A stretch of DNA of 64,000 bases, taken from the NCBI RefSeq assembly GCF_020386615.1, contig NZ_CP077769.1, forward strand, positions 5,939,501-6,003,500, read 5' to 3'. The translations under genes were made by a program, and so were the position numbers. Positions within the stretch are counted from its first letter, which is position 1. Every line of letters begins with the position of its first letter. This DNA comes from Chitinophaga pendula (lineage in GTDB: Bacteria; Bacteroidota; Bacteroidia; Chitinophagales; Chitinophagaceae). This document shows, piece by piece, positions 7,908-17,619 of the stretch. The notes beneath the pieces were generated by a model. The model did not search any database, was not told where the DNA came from, and worked only from the letters and a program-made list of their open reading frames with translations.

Positions 7908-8987
7908 TCACTTTCCAACCGCAACAGCGATCCTGGAATCTGCCGTGCCATAGTATAAAAACCAGTGACCCTTAAACGATACCAAACCTTCCAGGAAACA
8001 AACATTATTGACCTGCCCGATAAGCTCATATGACTTATCAGGCGCAAAAAAATAAGAAGAACCCCGGGAGATCATCCGGGAAGGACTCGTCTTGTCCATC
8101 ACCACCCGCCCTGCTGTATAGGTTCCAGCCGGCAATGCCGTATCACCAGTTGCCGGATGGTTCCTGCTGTTGTATATAAGAAGAATACCCTCCGCCGTCA
8201 ATAATGGCGGAGGTCCCGGCTCTACCAGGTCACTGTCAAACATCCCTGGCCTCGGCCGGATCACAGGTAATAGACCACCATCATCCGCCAGTACAGGCGT
8301 CCAATGCAACAGATCTGACGAATGCGCCAGGTAAATGTTCGTATCCCCCCAATACATCCAATATCGCCCGCCAATACGCTGCGCTATTAACTTATCCCCT
8401 TGCTGCCGGCACACAATAGCACCAGACTTAGACCAACCCTCCGCATACCTCCCATTATACACATCCCGAAATACCGATCCGTGTTTTTTCCAGTGAAAAA
8501 GATCTGATGAAGTAGCTACGAACAACCGGGCAGTATGCCCGTCATATGCCGTATAGGTAAGATAATAAACCCCTTGCTCATCCTCTACAATACGAGGATC
8601 TTCACAACCACCCTCCCATTCATACTCCTTGAATGCATCATTGTCCGGATATAATACAGGCGTTTCATATCGCGAAAAGTGTAAACCATCCGCACTGACA
8701 GCCACTCCGATACGGGACGTACCTGCATACCGGCCTACACTATCCTCCGCCCGGTATAACAAGTACACACTGTCATTCCTCACCACAGCAGCTGGATTAA
8801 ACACATCCTTCTCCTCCCATCTCACTCCTGCTTTCCTTACCGGACAATAAAATGTTGTATTACTTCGTAATGTCAGACAGGGGTTAACACTATCTACCTT
8901 CATAAAATGAAGGTCCTGTGCTTTGACCTGGGCAACAAATAACAGTAACAGCAATGCCGTCCAGGCATGCATTACAGACCGTCTCAT
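7908..8987 (-). CDS. Secreted GH130-family glycosidase or phosphorylase
   Basis: This 359-residue five-bladed beta-propeller enzyme acts on beta-mannosides or related glycans. The family signature GGCEDPRIV (about residues 126-134) carries the expected catalytic Asp (about 130), and the later DSDLVEPGPPPLLTAEGILLI-like stretch matches the GH130 'GPPPI...WLLIYHG' motif. I chose the ATG at 8987 because it starts directly with a signal peptide (MRRSVMHAWTALLLLLFVAQ, cleaved after VKA); the upstream in-frame ATG at 9011 would add eight polar residues. Phosphorylases of the family are mostly cytoplasmic, while exported members such as the Bacteroides beta-1,2-mannosidases hydrolyse, so hydrolysis is more likely here; that is an inference. 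It lies 39 bp after the Uup-like gene on the same strand and may be cotranscribed. Its linkage preference is unknown. Confidence 0.85.
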   Translation of the reverse strand: MRRSVMHAWTALLLLLFVAQVKAQDLHFMKVDSVNPCLTLRSNTTFYCPVRKAGVRWEEKDVFNPAAVVRNDSVYLLYRAEDSVGRYAGTSRIGVAVSADGLHFSRYETPVLYPDNDAFKEYEWEGGCEDPRIVEDEQGVYYLTYTAYDGHTARLFVATSSDLFHWKKHGSVFRDVYNGRYAEGWSKSGAIVCRQQGDKLIAQRIGGRYWMYWGDTNIYLAHSSDLLHWTPVLADDGGLLPVIRPRPGMFDSDLVEPGPPPLLTAEGILLIYNSRNHPATGDTALPAGTYTAGRVVMDKTSPSRMISRGSSYFFAPDKSYELIGQVNNVCFLEGLVSFKGHWFLYYGTADSRIAVAVGK

Positions 8988-9026
8988 AACGTGGCTATTT
9001 TCGGTGAACAACCGTTATACCTTAAC

Positions 9027-10934
9027 TTAACCATTCAACTCACTCAACTCCAGCCATCTGAGCCCTTTTTCATCCAATAGCTCCAGTATTACGCCAATCC
9101 GCTGTGTCAGCGGCTCTAATTTTTCATATGGTAAGGTGCCAGCAGAAAGCTGTACATCAATGTCTTTTTTCTCTTGTTCCAGGTCACCGATCTCTTTCTC
9201 CAGCAACTCCAGTTCCCGCTTTTCTTTATAGGATAATTTCCTGCCACTATCCTTACTTACAGGGGCTGCTGTATTAATAACTTCCGGCTTCTTTTCTTCT
9301 TTTTTCTCCACCCGCTCCTTTGACTTCCTATCCTCTTCACGTTGCCACTCACGGTACTGTGTATAGTTACCGGGAAAATCACGAATCGCTCCAGCTCCTT
9401 CAAAAACAAAAAGGTGATTCACCAGCTTATCCATAAAATAACGGTCATGACTCACAATGATCACACATCCCTGGTAATCCAGTAAAAAATCCTCCAGTAT
9501 ACTGAGGGTAGGCAGGTCAAGGTCATTGGTCGGTTCATCCAGTACCAGGAAGTTGGGATTCCTGAAAAGGATGGAGAGCAAATGTAAACGCCGTCTCTCA
9601 CCACCGCTCAACTTGGATACAAATGTATATTGCTTTTCCGCCGGAAACAGGAACAATTCCAGGAATTGTGCGGCACTTACCTTCGTACCATCCGCCAGCG
9701 GAAAGTTCTCCGCAATACTCTTCACAAATTCTATCACGCGCATATCTTCCTTCAGGATCAATCCCTCCTGCGAGTAATTACCAAATACGATGGTCTCCCC
9801 TACGTTGATCTTACCGGAATCTGCAGTCTCCTGCCCCAATAATAAATGCAGAAAGGTCGACTTACCCACCCCATTCTTACCAACAATACCAATCCTTTCC
9901 CCCTTGGAGAATGTATAATCAAATCCCTTCAAAATGGTCAGATCACCATAGGCTTTATACACCTTCTTCAACTCTAATATCTTCCCCCCTATACGGGTCA
10001 TCTTTACATTCAGCTCTAGCTGCTGCTCCTGTATACGGGTAGTAGCTTTCTCCTTCACATCATAAAATGCATCCTGCCGGGCCTTCGACTTGGTCGTTCG
10101 TGCCTTTGGCTGACGACGCATCCACTCCAGCTCCTTTCTATACGTATTACGGGCCTTTTCGATGCTGGAACGATCACTTTCCTCACGTGCCGCTTTACGC
10201 TCCAGATAATGCTCATAATCCCCTTTATAGATGAACAGCTGTTGACGGTCCAACTCCATGATCTCATTACAAACACTGTCCAGGAAATACCGGTCGTGCG
10301 TCACCAACAGTAACGTCACCTTCTCCTGGTCCAGATAACTCTCCAGCCATTCGATCATTCCTACATCCAGATGGTTCGTAGGCTCATCCATGATAAGCAA
10401 CGTATGCTTATGCTCAAACCCTATATCTATCAATACTTTAGCCAGTGCCACCCGCTTTTGTTGCCCCCCAGAAAGGGTACCAACAGCCTGATCCAGGTGA
10501 TGTATATTCAACTTCCCCAGGATCTCCTTCACCTTCGTATCAAAATGCCAGGCATTCAATTCGTCCATCTTGGCAATAGCCGCCGTAAGTAACTCCAGGT
10601 CCGGCTCATGCCCTTCCTCCGTAAGCAACTCATACTCTTTGATTGCATTCAGCACCGGATGAGAATGGTCAAAGATGTTCTCCAGCACAGACTTCGACAT
10701 ATCAAAATCCGCCCGCTGTTCCAGCATTACGACAGTAACATCCTTATGGATCCAAACCTTACCTTCATCCGGCGCTTCCTTCCCGCAAAGAATACGCAAC
10801 AGCGTTGACTTTCCGGTACCATTTAAAGCCACCAGGGCAATTTTATCCCCTTCTTCAATATGAAAAGAAATATCCTGAAACAATGGCGCCGCGCCATATG
10901 ATTTTGTAAGCCCTTCTACTGTTACGTAATGCAT
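9027..10934 (-). CDS. uup: ABC-F family ATPase, Uup-like
   Basis: This is a soluble protein of 635 residues with two ATP-binding cassettes and no membrane domain, i.e. an ABC-F translation or ribosome-associated factor. Cassette 1 has Walker A GTGKSTLL (about 37-44), signature LSGGQQKRVALAKVL, and Walker B LLIMDEPTNHLD. Cassette 2 has Walker A GKNGVGKSTFLHLL, signature LSGGERRRLHLLS, and Walker B FLVLDEPTNDLD. The linker between cassettes is highly basic, and the C-terminus is a charged coiled coil (about 565-635), which points to the Uup subfamily rather than EttA. I start at the ATG at 10934 (MHYVTVEGLTKSYG); the longer frame to 11045 begins with TTG and adds 37 residues unlike the family. 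A TACCTTCG sequence, one base off the -7 consensus, lies just upstream. The symbol is by resemblance; function within the ABC-F group is not proven. Confidence 0.88.
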   Translation of the reverse strand: MHYVTVEGLTKSYGAAPLFQDISFHIEEGDKIALVALNGTGKSTLLRILCGKEAPDEGKVWIHKDVTVVMLEQRADFDMSKSVLENIFDHSHPVLNAIKEYELLTEEGHEPDLELLTAAIAKMDELNAWHFDTKVKEILGKLNIHHLDQAVGTLSGGQQKRVALAKVLIDIGFEHKHTLLIMDEPTNHLDVGMIEWLESYLDQEKVTLLLVTHDRYFLDSVCNEIMELDRQQLFIYKGDYEHYLERKAAREESDRSSIEKARNTYRKELEWMRRQPKARTTKSKARQDAFYDVKEKATTRIQEQQLELNVKMTRIGGKILELKKVYKAYGDLTILKGFDYTFSKGERIGIVGKNGVGKSTFLHLLLGQETADSGKINVGETIVFGNYSQEGLILKEDMRVIEFVKSIAENFPLADGTKVSAAQFLELFLFPAEKQYTFVSKLSGGERRRLHLLSILFRNPNFLVLDEPTNDLDLPTLSILEDFLLDYQGCVIIVSHDRYFMDKLVNHLFVFEGAGAIRDFPGNYTQYREWQREEDRKSKERVEKKEEKKPEVINTAAPVSKDSGRKLSYKEKRELELLEKEIGDLEQEKKDIDVQLSAGTLPYEKLEPLTQRIGVILELLDEKGLRWLELSELNG

Positions 10935-11102
10935 GGCGCGAAGGTAGTAAAAAGTGCGGATGCTATAGGTAGCAGCCTTACCGCCTCTTCCCATCGTTAA
11001 AAACGATAAGAAATTTCGCAAAAATGAAACATCATTACAAATCAATCACTTATACAAATTTGCTGGTATTATTTTTTTCCGTACTTTCATAAAAGTGATC
11101 AT

Positions 11103-11239
11103 ATGAATATCCTATTGATATTTTACTGGCAAGTGCCGGTGCATCCTAAATAGAAACCCGGAGGAAATATCTTTACTATACGAAACACGTTGGCCATAAA
11201 GCCGTTCCCTTAAGGTTTTTATACCCTCTACCTCGCTGA
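11103..11239 (+). pseudogene. Possible decayed 5' fragment of a glycosyltransferase gene
   Basis: An ATG at 11103 encodes MNILLIFYWQVPVHPK and then meets TAG. In another frame from 11153 a second stretch reads ETRRKYLYYTKHVGHKAV followed by PLRFLYPLPR and a stop at 11239. Joined, the two pieces resemble the start of Bacteroidota GT4-type transferases: a hydrophobic first strand, then 'DHLYSFKKYSGH...LNLAFP'. The remainder up to the terminator at 11421 shows no further recognisable similarity. It would be a broken, truncated gene next to the polysaccharide locus. The match is from memory and weak, and chance is possible. Confidence 0.22.
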
Positions 11240-11366
11240 ATAAAGACACTGTCACCAAAAACAGCGTAATACATCTCTCGTATTACTTGCCACCGGATGG
11301 TTGCTACTGATGTAGTACCCATTGGAAGATCGGCCTTTATCCATCTGTTTATCTCTGGCCTGTAAT

Positions 11367-11387
11367 CCCCCTCCTTCAGGGAGGGGG
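11367..11387. repeat. GC-rich hairpin CCCCCTCC/GGAGGGGG
   Basis: CCCCCTCC at 11367-11374 pairs perfectly with GGAGGGGG at 11380-11387 across a 5-base loop, followed by CGGCCCCCC. There is no T tract on either side, so it is not a standard terminator. It could be a REP-like intergenic element; no second copy was seen in this window. Confidence 0.4.
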
Positions 11388-11420
11388 CGGCCCCCCTTTC
11401 AGCAATGCAAGACCCATCAT

Positions 11421-11461
11421 AAAAAGCGCAGCCCCCTCAGTAGTGATGAGGGGGCTGCGCT
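11421..11461 (-). terminator. Terminator of the Wzi/RemB-like gene and possibly the polysaccharide operon
   Basis: AGCGCAGCCCCCTCA (11425-11439) and TGAGGGGGCTGCGCT (11447-11461) form a 15-bp perfect stem with a 7-base loop. Read on the minus strand the stem is followed by TTTTT (11425-11421). It ends 26 bp beyond the stop codon of the gene at 11487. Confidence 0.85.
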
Positions 11462-11486
11462 CTTATTAGAAATAGATATTGACTCG

Positions 11487-13058
11487 TTAGAAGTCGTAAT
11501 AGAATTGTCTGAAAGTACTACGTAGGCCAATCTGGAAAATGAGGTCCCTATTCTTTCCGAGATCATTCTTTTCCTGCCGCCCGATCACAGATGCCTCAAC
11601 ACGAAGATTGTTTTTGGGATTCAGCAAAAACGCCAGTGTTCCTTGCAAGTATACCAATGTAGTGCCCACACCCTGACCTATCTTATTACCATAATCCGGC
11701 GTACGGGTAAAGTAAGATTTGAAAATATCTTTACCATAGTTCGTTGCAGAAGAATCCAATCCATACCTCGAAACGTTCACTTGCCCACGAAGGAACCAAC
11801 GTTTATACTGGTAATCTGCGATCGTTACCCACTCTACAAAGTTGGCTCCGAGAGGATGTGCCAATGGCTGATTATAATGACCATAGTTGTTAAGGGTAGT
11901 TCGTTGAGAATAAGTAAACGGACGCGCAGCGTTCACCTCCGTCAATATATTCAAATGAGGTACTTTGAAAATATTATTGGACCGGAAACCTACCTGGCCG
12001 GCAAATTTATTGGCCCACCAGCCTTTTCCGCCAAATACTTCCTTCAACTTAAACTCATCCAACAGAAATTGACCATAAAATGCACTATTATGATTAACAG
12101 CATATTTCAGATTAAAGCCCAATAATGCATTATCTGCAGAACCTACAGAAAACTCAACCGGCCTCAGAAATACAATAGGATTTAAATAGCTAGCATCAAA
12201 TCCACGCTTTCCCAACGAGTCTGAATCCTGCCAAATAATTGATGCAAATAAACCTAATGATATCTTTTTACTGATGTTCCAGTCTAAATAGTTGAATACG
12301 CCCCATTTTTTCCTATATCCATTATCGTATGATGCCTTAGGATATCTCATATCTATAAACTGCGCCCACATAGTCGTGTACTGCACCTTTCCCACATTGG
12401 CAACTACCTTGAAGAATGGATAGTTAAATGAGTTATCTGACAACAACATGGACCTGTAACCATCACCAATAAAATTCCTGTCATATCCCAATTGGAAAGT
12501 AAAATGTTTGCCAGCCTGATAATTTAATAATGCAGAGGCATAGGCAAAGTCAAATGCTTTTCCATTGCTATAGTCTTTCCATTCCCCTTGCCCAGGAACA
12601 ATTTGATTAGCTCTGCCATAAGCATCTAAATATTTCGGAAATTTACCTTGGTTTTCGTAAAACTCAGATCGAAACGTAAAATTCTTGCCAATACGACCTC
12701 CAACTTGAGCCCCCCTGGTATTCAACCACGTTGTACCGTTATCATTACTACGTCCTACCATCAGATCCGGAAGAAAATCGCCATAAAACTCATAGTCATC
12801 CTTGTTAAACTCCAATAGGTGTTCCTTAAATAAGATCCGATGAAACCAACTACGCTTACGCATAGTGTCTCCTTGAGGTAATTCAAACGTAGACTGTACC
12901 ATGTAATCACGCAGTGACGAGTGATAACCGTTTGTATCTGCCATTGGCTGATAGAATCCAAGTGAATATTGACGCCCCACGCTTTGTGCACTGGCAGAAG
13001 AGCATACCATAAGCACACAGAGGGTCAACAGGGTAAAAACATAAGGTTTTTGTAGCAT
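11487..13058 (-). CDS. Wzi/RemB-like outer-membrane beta-barrel, capsule assembly
   Basis: This predicted outer-membrane barrel of 523 residues has a signal peptide (MLQKPYVFTLLTLCVLMVCS, cleaved after ASA) and many alternating aromatic strands, e.g. FTFQLGYDRNFIGDGYRSML and GGRIGKNFTFRSEFYENQGK. This looks like the Bacteroidota 'capsule assembly Wzi family', which includes the Flavobacterium gliding-motility protein RemB; Wzi helps attach capsule to the outer membrane. The 'GYDRNFIGDGYRSMLLSDNS' region is the most family-like piece. I use the ATG at 13058; the frame continues to a TTG at 13085, but that adds nine residues before the signal peptide. It is the last gene of the minus-strand polysaccharide region and has a strong terminator. 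A -7-like box just upstream suggests it can also be expressed alone. Role in capsule versus motility is undecided. Confidence 0.75.
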   Translation of the reverse strand: MLQKPYVFTLLTLCVLMVCSSASAQSVGRQYSLGFYQPMADTNGYHSSLRDYMVQSTFELPQGDTMRKRSWFHRILFKEHLLEFNKDDYEFYGDFLPDLMVGRSNDNGTTWLNTRGAQVGGRIGKNFTFRSEFYENQGKFPKYLDAYGRANQIVPGQGEWKDYSNGKAFDFAYASALLNYQAGKHFTFQLGYDRNFIGDGYRSMLLSDNSFNYPFFKVVANVGKVQYTTMWAQFIDMRYPKASYDNGYRKKWGVFNYLDWNISKKISLGLFASIIWQDSDSLGKRGFDASYLNPIVFLRPVEFSVGSADNALLGFNLKYAVNHNSAFYGQFLLDEFKLKEVFGGKGWWANKFAGQVGFRSNNIFKVPHLNILTEVNAARPFTYSQRTTLNNYGHYNQPLAHPLGANFVEWVTIADYQYKRWFLRGQVNVSRYGLDSSATNYGKDIFKSYFTRTPDYGNKIGQGVGTTLVYLQGTLAFLLNPKNNLRVEASVIGRQEKNDLGKNRDLIFQIGLRSTFRQFYYDF

Positions 13059-13082
13059 AAATAGAATTTTGCTTGCCAGGGG

Positions 13083-13090
13083 CAAAGATA
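13083..13090 (-). promoter_or_regulatory. Possible -7 element for the Wzi/RemB-like gene
   Basis: On the minus strand the bases read TATCTTTG, matching TAnnTTTG, 24 bp before the ATG at 13058. No TTTG lies at the right distance upstream, so support is partial. Confidence 0.35.
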
Positions 13091-13210
13091 ATGGTTTTGA
13101 AATAGCGACAGTGATAAGGAATAAGGCGACAAGGTCGTGTTTAGAATTTTTTCAATATAGACGTCAACGTAAATCCCAGACAACAAAAGAACACGATTAT
13201 TACGATCACA

Positions 13211-14140
13211 TTACCAGGATGATTTGTCAGCATGCTCATAAACATCACGGATACCGCTCTCGAGTTCAATTGTTGCCTTCCATCCATAACTTCGAAGCTT
13301 ACTAATATCCATTAATTTACGCGGGGTGCCGTCCGGTTTAGTAGCATCAAAAATAATATCCCCTTCAAATTTCAGGATATTTTTTATCATATATGCAAGC
13401 TCCCTAATACTTATATCTTTGCCAACACCAATATTGATGACACCTTCTTCATTAAAATGCTTCATCAGAAAAACACAGGCAGCCGCCATATCATCCGCAT
13501 GAAGAAATTCCCTTAAAGGCTGACCGGTACCCCAAAGTACTACTTCTTTTTCTTGGTTCTTTTTCGCAAGATGAAATTTCCTTAACAGCGCAGGAAGAAC
13601 ATGAGAATTTTGGATATCGTAATTGTCGTTAGGACCATAAAGATTGGTCGGCATCACGGAAATAAAATTACAACCATACTGGGACCTATATGCATCGCAC
13701 ATTTTTATACCGGCTATTTTGGCAATTGCATATGGCTCATTCGTCGGCTCCAGCAACCCTGTAAGCAGGTATTCTTCTTTAAGCGGCTGAGGAGCCAGTC
13801 TTGGGTAAATGCAGGAAGATCCTAGAAACATCAGCTTTTGTACACCATTACGATAAGACTCATGAATCACGTTATTCTGGATCATAATATTATCATATAT
13901 GAATTCGCCACGGTAAGTATTGTTAGCCATTATCCCCCCCACTTTGGCTGCAGCAAGAAATACATATTCGGGCTTCTCTTGCTGAAAAAAAGTATGCACC
14001 GCCTGCTGATTTCGAAGGTCCAATTCTGCAGATGTACGCTTAACTAGATTAGTATAACCGGCGGCCTGTAATCTCCTCGTAATTGCAGAACCCACCATCC
14101 CACGGTGCCCCGCTACGTATATTTTATTCTGTTTCTCCAT
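13211..14140 (-). CDS. fcl: GDP-L-fucose synthase (GDP-4-keto-6-deoxy-D-mannose epimerase/reductase)
   Basis: This 309-residue short-chain dehydrogenase makes GDP-L-fucose from the product of Gmd by 3,5-epimerisation and NADPH reduction. The N-terminal Rossmann motif GHRGMVGS (about 11-18), the SSCIYP segment (about 107-112) and the catalytic Tyr-Lys pair in [10 protein letters not shown] (about 135-144) are all present, as is the [14 protein letters not shown] motif (about 204-217) shared by Fcl/WcaG proteins. The length is standard. It follows gmd by 5 bp, so the two steps are encoded in tandem, and together they supply fucose for the polymer made by the surrounding locus. The ATG at 14140 gives the usual N-terminus. 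Assignment is strong. Confidence 0.95.
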   Translation of the reverse strand: MEKQNKIYVAGHRGMVGSAITRRLQAAGYTNLVKRTSAELDLRNQQAVHTFFQQEKPEYVFLAAAKVGGIMANNTYRGEFIYDNIMIQNNVIHESYRNGVQKLMFLGSSCIYPRLAPQPLKEEYLLTGLLEPTNEPYAIAKIAGIKMCDAYRSQYGCNFISVMPTNLYGPNDNYDIQNSHVLPALLRKFHLAKKNQEKEVVLWGTGQPLREFLHADDMAAACVFLMKHFNEEGVINIGVGKDISIRELAYMIKNILKFEGDIIFDATKPDGTPRKLMDISKLRSYGWKATIELESGIRDVYEHADKSSW

Positions 14141-14145
14141 ATACG

Positions 14146-15261
14146 TTATTCAAACTGGTTTAAAACAGTATATCCGGCATCTCTCAATATTCTTTCACGT
14201 TTAAAAAGTTCGACATCCGCCATAGTCATCTCTTTTACCAGAGTCTGAAAATCATATTGAGGCTGCCAGCCCAATTGGTGTTGTGCCTTTGCCGGATTAC
14301 CTATCAATAAGTCAACCTCCGTAGGACGAAAATACCTGGGATCGACTTCAACCACTTCCTGACCCAATTGCAATGCACAATCAGGTTTAGTAATATTTTT
14401 TACAATGCCTTTTTCGCCCAGACCATTACCAATAAAAACAATCTCAACACCGGCCTCAGCAAAAGACATCAGTATAAATTCTCTTACTGTCGTTGTAATA
14501 CCAGTAGCAATTACATAATCCTCCGGCTTTTCCTGCTGAAGTATCCTCCACATAGCCTCTACATAGTCCTTCGCATGGCCCCAATCCCTTTTCGCGTCTA
14601 AATTACCTATATATAATTTATCCTGCATCCCCAATACCAGCTTAGCCACCCCTCTCGTTATCTTCCGGGTTACAAATGTCTCCCCACGCAATGGACTTTC
14701 ATGGTTAAAAAGTATTCCGTTGCAAGCAAACATGCCATACGCTTCTCTATAATTGACGGTAATCCAGAAGGCATATAACTTCGCTACCGCATATGGCGAT
14801 CGGGGATAAAAGGGTGTTTTTTCCGATTGAGGTATCTCCTGTACCATACCATATAATTCAGACGTAGATGCCTGGTATATTTTCGTTTTTTGGGTCAACC
14901 CTAGCAAACGGACTGCCTCCAGTATACGTAATGTCCCAATCCCGTCGACGTCAGCCGTATATTCAGGCGTTTCAAAACTTACCTGCACATGACTCATTGC
15001 TCCCAGATTATAGATCTCGTCTGGTTGAACCTCTTGTATAATACGTATCAGATTGGTACTGTCAGAAAGGTCACCATAATGAAGTTTAAAGCGTAAATTA
15101 TCGTCCTGGGGGTCCTGGTAAAGATGATCAACCCTGCTGGTGTTGAACAAAGAGCTACGGCGTTTTACACCATGTACAAAATATCCCTTGGAGAGTAACA
15201 ATTCTGAAAGATAGGCACCATCCTGGCCGGTGATACCTGTAATAAGGGCAGTCTTCTGCAT
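14146..15261 (-). CDS. gmd: GDP-mannose 4,6-dehydratase
   Basis: This 371-residue extended SDR enzyme converts GDP-D-mannose to GDP-4-keto-6-deoxymannose, the first committed step toward GDP-L-fucose. It has the NADP-binding [15 protein letters not shown] motif (about 8-22), [17 protein letters not shown] (about 33-49), the STSELYG active-site stretch and the Tyr-Lys pair in [12 protein letters not shown], and [17 protein letters not shown] typical of Gmd. The start is taken at the ATG at 15261 (MQKTALITG); the frame extends 14 codons to a TTG at 15303, which is not needed. It is directly followed by fcl. The upstream gap to the GT4 gene is 62 bp. Nothing odd was seen. Confidence 0.95.
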   Translation of the reverse strand: MQKTALITGITGQDGAYLSELLLSKGYFVHGVKRRSSLFNTSRVDHLYQDPQDDNLRFKLHYGDLSDSTNLIRIIQEVQPDEIYNLGAMSHVQVSFETPEYTADVDGIGTLRILEAVRLLGLTQKTKIYQASTSELYGMVQEIPQSEKTPFYPRSPYAVAKLYAFWITVNYREAYGMFACNGILFNHESPLRGETFVTRKITRGVAKLVLGMQDKLYIGNLDAKRDWGHAKDYVEAMWRILQQEKPEDYVIATGITTTVREFILMSFAEAGVEIVFIGNGLGEKGIVKNITKPDCALQLGQEVVEVDPRYFRPTEVDLLIGNPAKAQHQLGWQPQYDFQTLVKEMTMADVELFKRERILRDAGYTVLNQFE

Positions 15262-15323
15262 TTGAACAGCTATTTTTTGTGTTAACAATCCAAACCTACT
15301 CAAACATGACCTAATATAAATGC

Positions 15324-16469
15324 TTACCTAAAGGCCTTTACATATCTGGTAATTATCTGCGAATATATTTCGAAAACTTTTTTCAGGCCAAACTGTCGCT
15401 CAATCTTTATCCTGCCCAGCCTACCCATCTGTCCTCTATCCGCATCACTCATATTAATGAAGTGATCCATCTGCATAGCCAGGCCCTTTGCATCCTTGGC
15501 TTCACAAAGAAAACCGGTAACCTTATCCTCTACCAATTCCCTACAACCCGGGATATTAGTCGTAATAATTGGAAGACCTAACGCCGCGCTTTCCATCAGT
15601 ATCGTCGACATACCTTCTCTATAAGATGGAAGCACCACACAACTGGAAGATAAAATAAAAGGCTTTACATCATCTACACTCCCATGATAGGTTACAAGGC
15701 CTTCTTTAACCCATCCTTTTACAGTATCTTCTCCAATAGCACTAGGATTGTTTACATTGATATAACCTAATAAATGAAAATGTACATCAGGATGAGTGGC
15801 TTTGACTTCTCTGGCTGCCTGAATATATTCTTCTACTCCCTTATCAAACAATAACCTGCCAATAAAAATAAAATTAAGTCCCTGCCACTTATCAACGGTA
15901 TAATTTGTGGGGTTAAACTCCTCTTCTGCATCAATGCCTTCTCCAGTAGACAGCAGCCGGGCCTTTCCACGAGGTATGATATTCCTGGAAAGAAAAACTT
16001 CCATATCATCAGAATTCAGGAACCAGGCTTCATCAGTATATCTCAGGGCAAACTTATATACCATCCTTCCTATCTTTGATACCAGATCGTTGTTGATAAA
16101 CGTATAGCCTAATCCTGTTATAACGCTTACAGATGGTATACCTGCTATACGAGCAGCTATACTACCATAAACATTTGGCTTAATAGTATAATGGAATATA
16201 AGCCCTGGACGAATGGAACGATAATGGGATACAAGCTCTCTAATCAAAAAAACATCTTTGAATGGATTGATCCCTTTTGCAACCAAATGCTCTAATGAAA
16301 CAAATTTCGCACCGATTTGTTCCAGTCGGGGTACATATTCATCAGCAGGAGCGAGCAGTATTATCTCGTATCCACTCCCGATTAAATGTTTTATAAGTCC
16401 CCTCCTGAATTTAAACAAACTCCATGCAGTATTCGCAACCATTAATACAACATTGTTATTCGCCTCCAT
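15324..16469 (-). CDS. GT4-family glycosyltransferase (PglA/WbnK-like)
   Basis: This predicted cytoplasmic or peripheral-membrane glycosyltransferase of 381 residues has the GT-B fold. Its N-terminal domain has [18 protein letters not shown] (about 9-26) and [20 protein letters not shown] (about 92-111), both characteristic of the PglA-like GT4 group that adds HexNAc or Hex to undecaprenyl-diphosphate-linked sugars. The C-terminal nucleotide-sugar-binding domain has [18 protein letters not shown] (about 191-208) and the EX7E-type segment [20 protein letters not shown] (about 277-296). It sits 8 bp downstream of another GT4 gene and upstream of gmd. Donor and acceptor cannot be read; with Gmd/Fcl next to it, a fucosyltransferase is possible but unproven. 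Confidence 0.85.
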   Translation of the reverse strand: MEANNNVVLMVANTAWSLFKFRRGLIKHLIGSGYEIILLAPADEYVPRLEQIGAKFVSLEHLVAKGINPFKDVFLIRELVSHYRSIRPGLIFHYTIKPNVYGSIAARIAGIPSVSVITGLGYTFINNDLVSKIGRMVYKFALRYTDEAWFLNSDDMEVFLSRNIIPRGKARLLSTGEGIDAEEEFNPTNYTVDKWQGLNFIFIGRLLFDKGVEEYIQAAREVKATHPDVHFHLLGYINVNNPSAIGEDTVKGWVKEGLVTYHGSVDDVKPFILSSSCVVLPSYREGMSTILMESAALGLPIITTNIPGCRELVEDKVTGFLCEAKDAKGLAMQMDHFINMSDADRGQMGRLGRIKIERQFGLKKVFEIYSQIITRYVKAFR

Positions 16470-16477
16470 ATTGCCTC

Positions 16478-17572
16478 CTACGGGATTCTTTTTGTTATGT
16501 TAGATATTAATGAACTTTTATACTCCAGCGCGTTCTCGAACTTGGCATGACTGTTTTCCGAAATCTGGCTATATAGCCCGGTATCTGCTATGACCTTCAT
16601 CACTTTGCTAACGACGGCTTGCATGCTCTTTCCGTCAGCCACGTCAGCCCATATAGCACTTTCCATATCACGTGAGTAATTTTTTATTTCGCCTACAGGA
16701 GTAACGATACAGACCAGCCCATTTTGCATGGCCTCAGCCACACTCATTGCCATTCCTTCTACCACACTTAACTGCAGGAAAAAATCATATTGCTCAAATA
16801 GCTTATTTGCCAAATCAGGCCTTACCTCTCCTTTTATATGAACTACATCCTGCAACTGCAATCGTCCTATAGTATTTTGTACATTTTCGATATCTCCGTC
16901 ATCACGGCCATATATATCGAAGCGGGCGTTAATCCCTTGTTGTCGCAACATATGGATCAATTCAACAGCAGCAGGAATATTTTTGACTTTATTGATTCGA
17001 CTCAATGACAAAAACTTAACCTCTTGTGCAAATACAGGCGATTTTCGTTGATATGATCCAGTAGAAGTTTTCAAAAATGATATCACGCAGACAGGAGCTT
17101 CAACCTGATGGATATTTTTGACAAAATCTGCGGTCGATATTGCATCAACAAATATGCTATCAGCCGCTCTGATCGCAGACTTGGTAAAAAAGGCATCTAA
17201 CTTATGGAAAAAGAAAGTATTATGAATAAACGAAATAAAATGCGTACGAGGCATGAATCTTTTTATGAATGTCCCCATTAGGGAAGACCGCCAAAGAGAA
17301 CATATAAGTATTTCAGGTCTAAATTTCAGAGCGAAGGACAGTACCCTGTACAAACAAGCCGGCAATAGCCATAACGCATAATCAAACGAATATAAACAAG
17401 CCCGATCTTCTTCACTAATAGTAGCCTCAAGACCGGGAGTTATTTTTCCTAACACTATGACTCGAAGATCAAATGTTTTATTCAAAGCCGGAAGTGAAGA
17501 TAAAAATGCCACCTCCACACCTCCTATATTTATATCATGTATGATATATAGCAATCTCTTCCTTGAATTCAT
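16478..17572 (-). CDS. GT4-family glycosyltransferase
   Basis: This 364-residue GT-B glycosyltransferase opens with LLYIIHDINIGGVEVAFLSS (about 7-26), in which the Gly-Gly-x-E loop is the usual GT4 acceptor-side motif. The C-terminal domain carries LSLSRINKVKNIPAAVELIH (about 191-210) and the catalytic-loop segment LQLSVVEGMAMSVAEAMQNG (about 273-292), corresponding to the EX7E motif. The mid-region is rather hydrophobic (YALWLLPACLYRVLSFALKF), fitting peripheral membrane attachment. It lies 47 bp after the beta-helix gene and 8 bp before the next GT4. The specific linkage is unknown. It belongs to the A+T-richer central part of the locus. Confidence 0.85.
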   Translation of the reverse strand: MNSRKRLLYIIHDINIGGVEVAFLSSLPALNKTFDLRVIVLGKITPGLEATISEEDRACLYSFDYALWLLPACLYRVLSFALKFRPEILICSLWRSSLMGTFIKRFMPRTHFISFIHNTFFFHKLDAFFTKSAIRAADSIFVDAISTADFVKNIHQVEAPVCVISFLKTSTGSYQRKSPVFAQEVKFLSLSRINKVKNIPAAVELIHMLRQQGINARFDIYGRDDGDIENVQNTIGRLQLQDVVHIKGEVRPDLANKLFEQYDFFLQLSVVEGMAMSVAEAMQNGLVCIVTPVGEIKNYSRDMESAIWADVADGKSMQAVVSKVMKVIADTGLYSQISENSHAKFENALEYKSSLISNITKRIP

Positions 17573-17619
17573 GTATTTATTACATTTTTAAAACTTTTGG
17601 CCTGATAAACTGATTTGAC

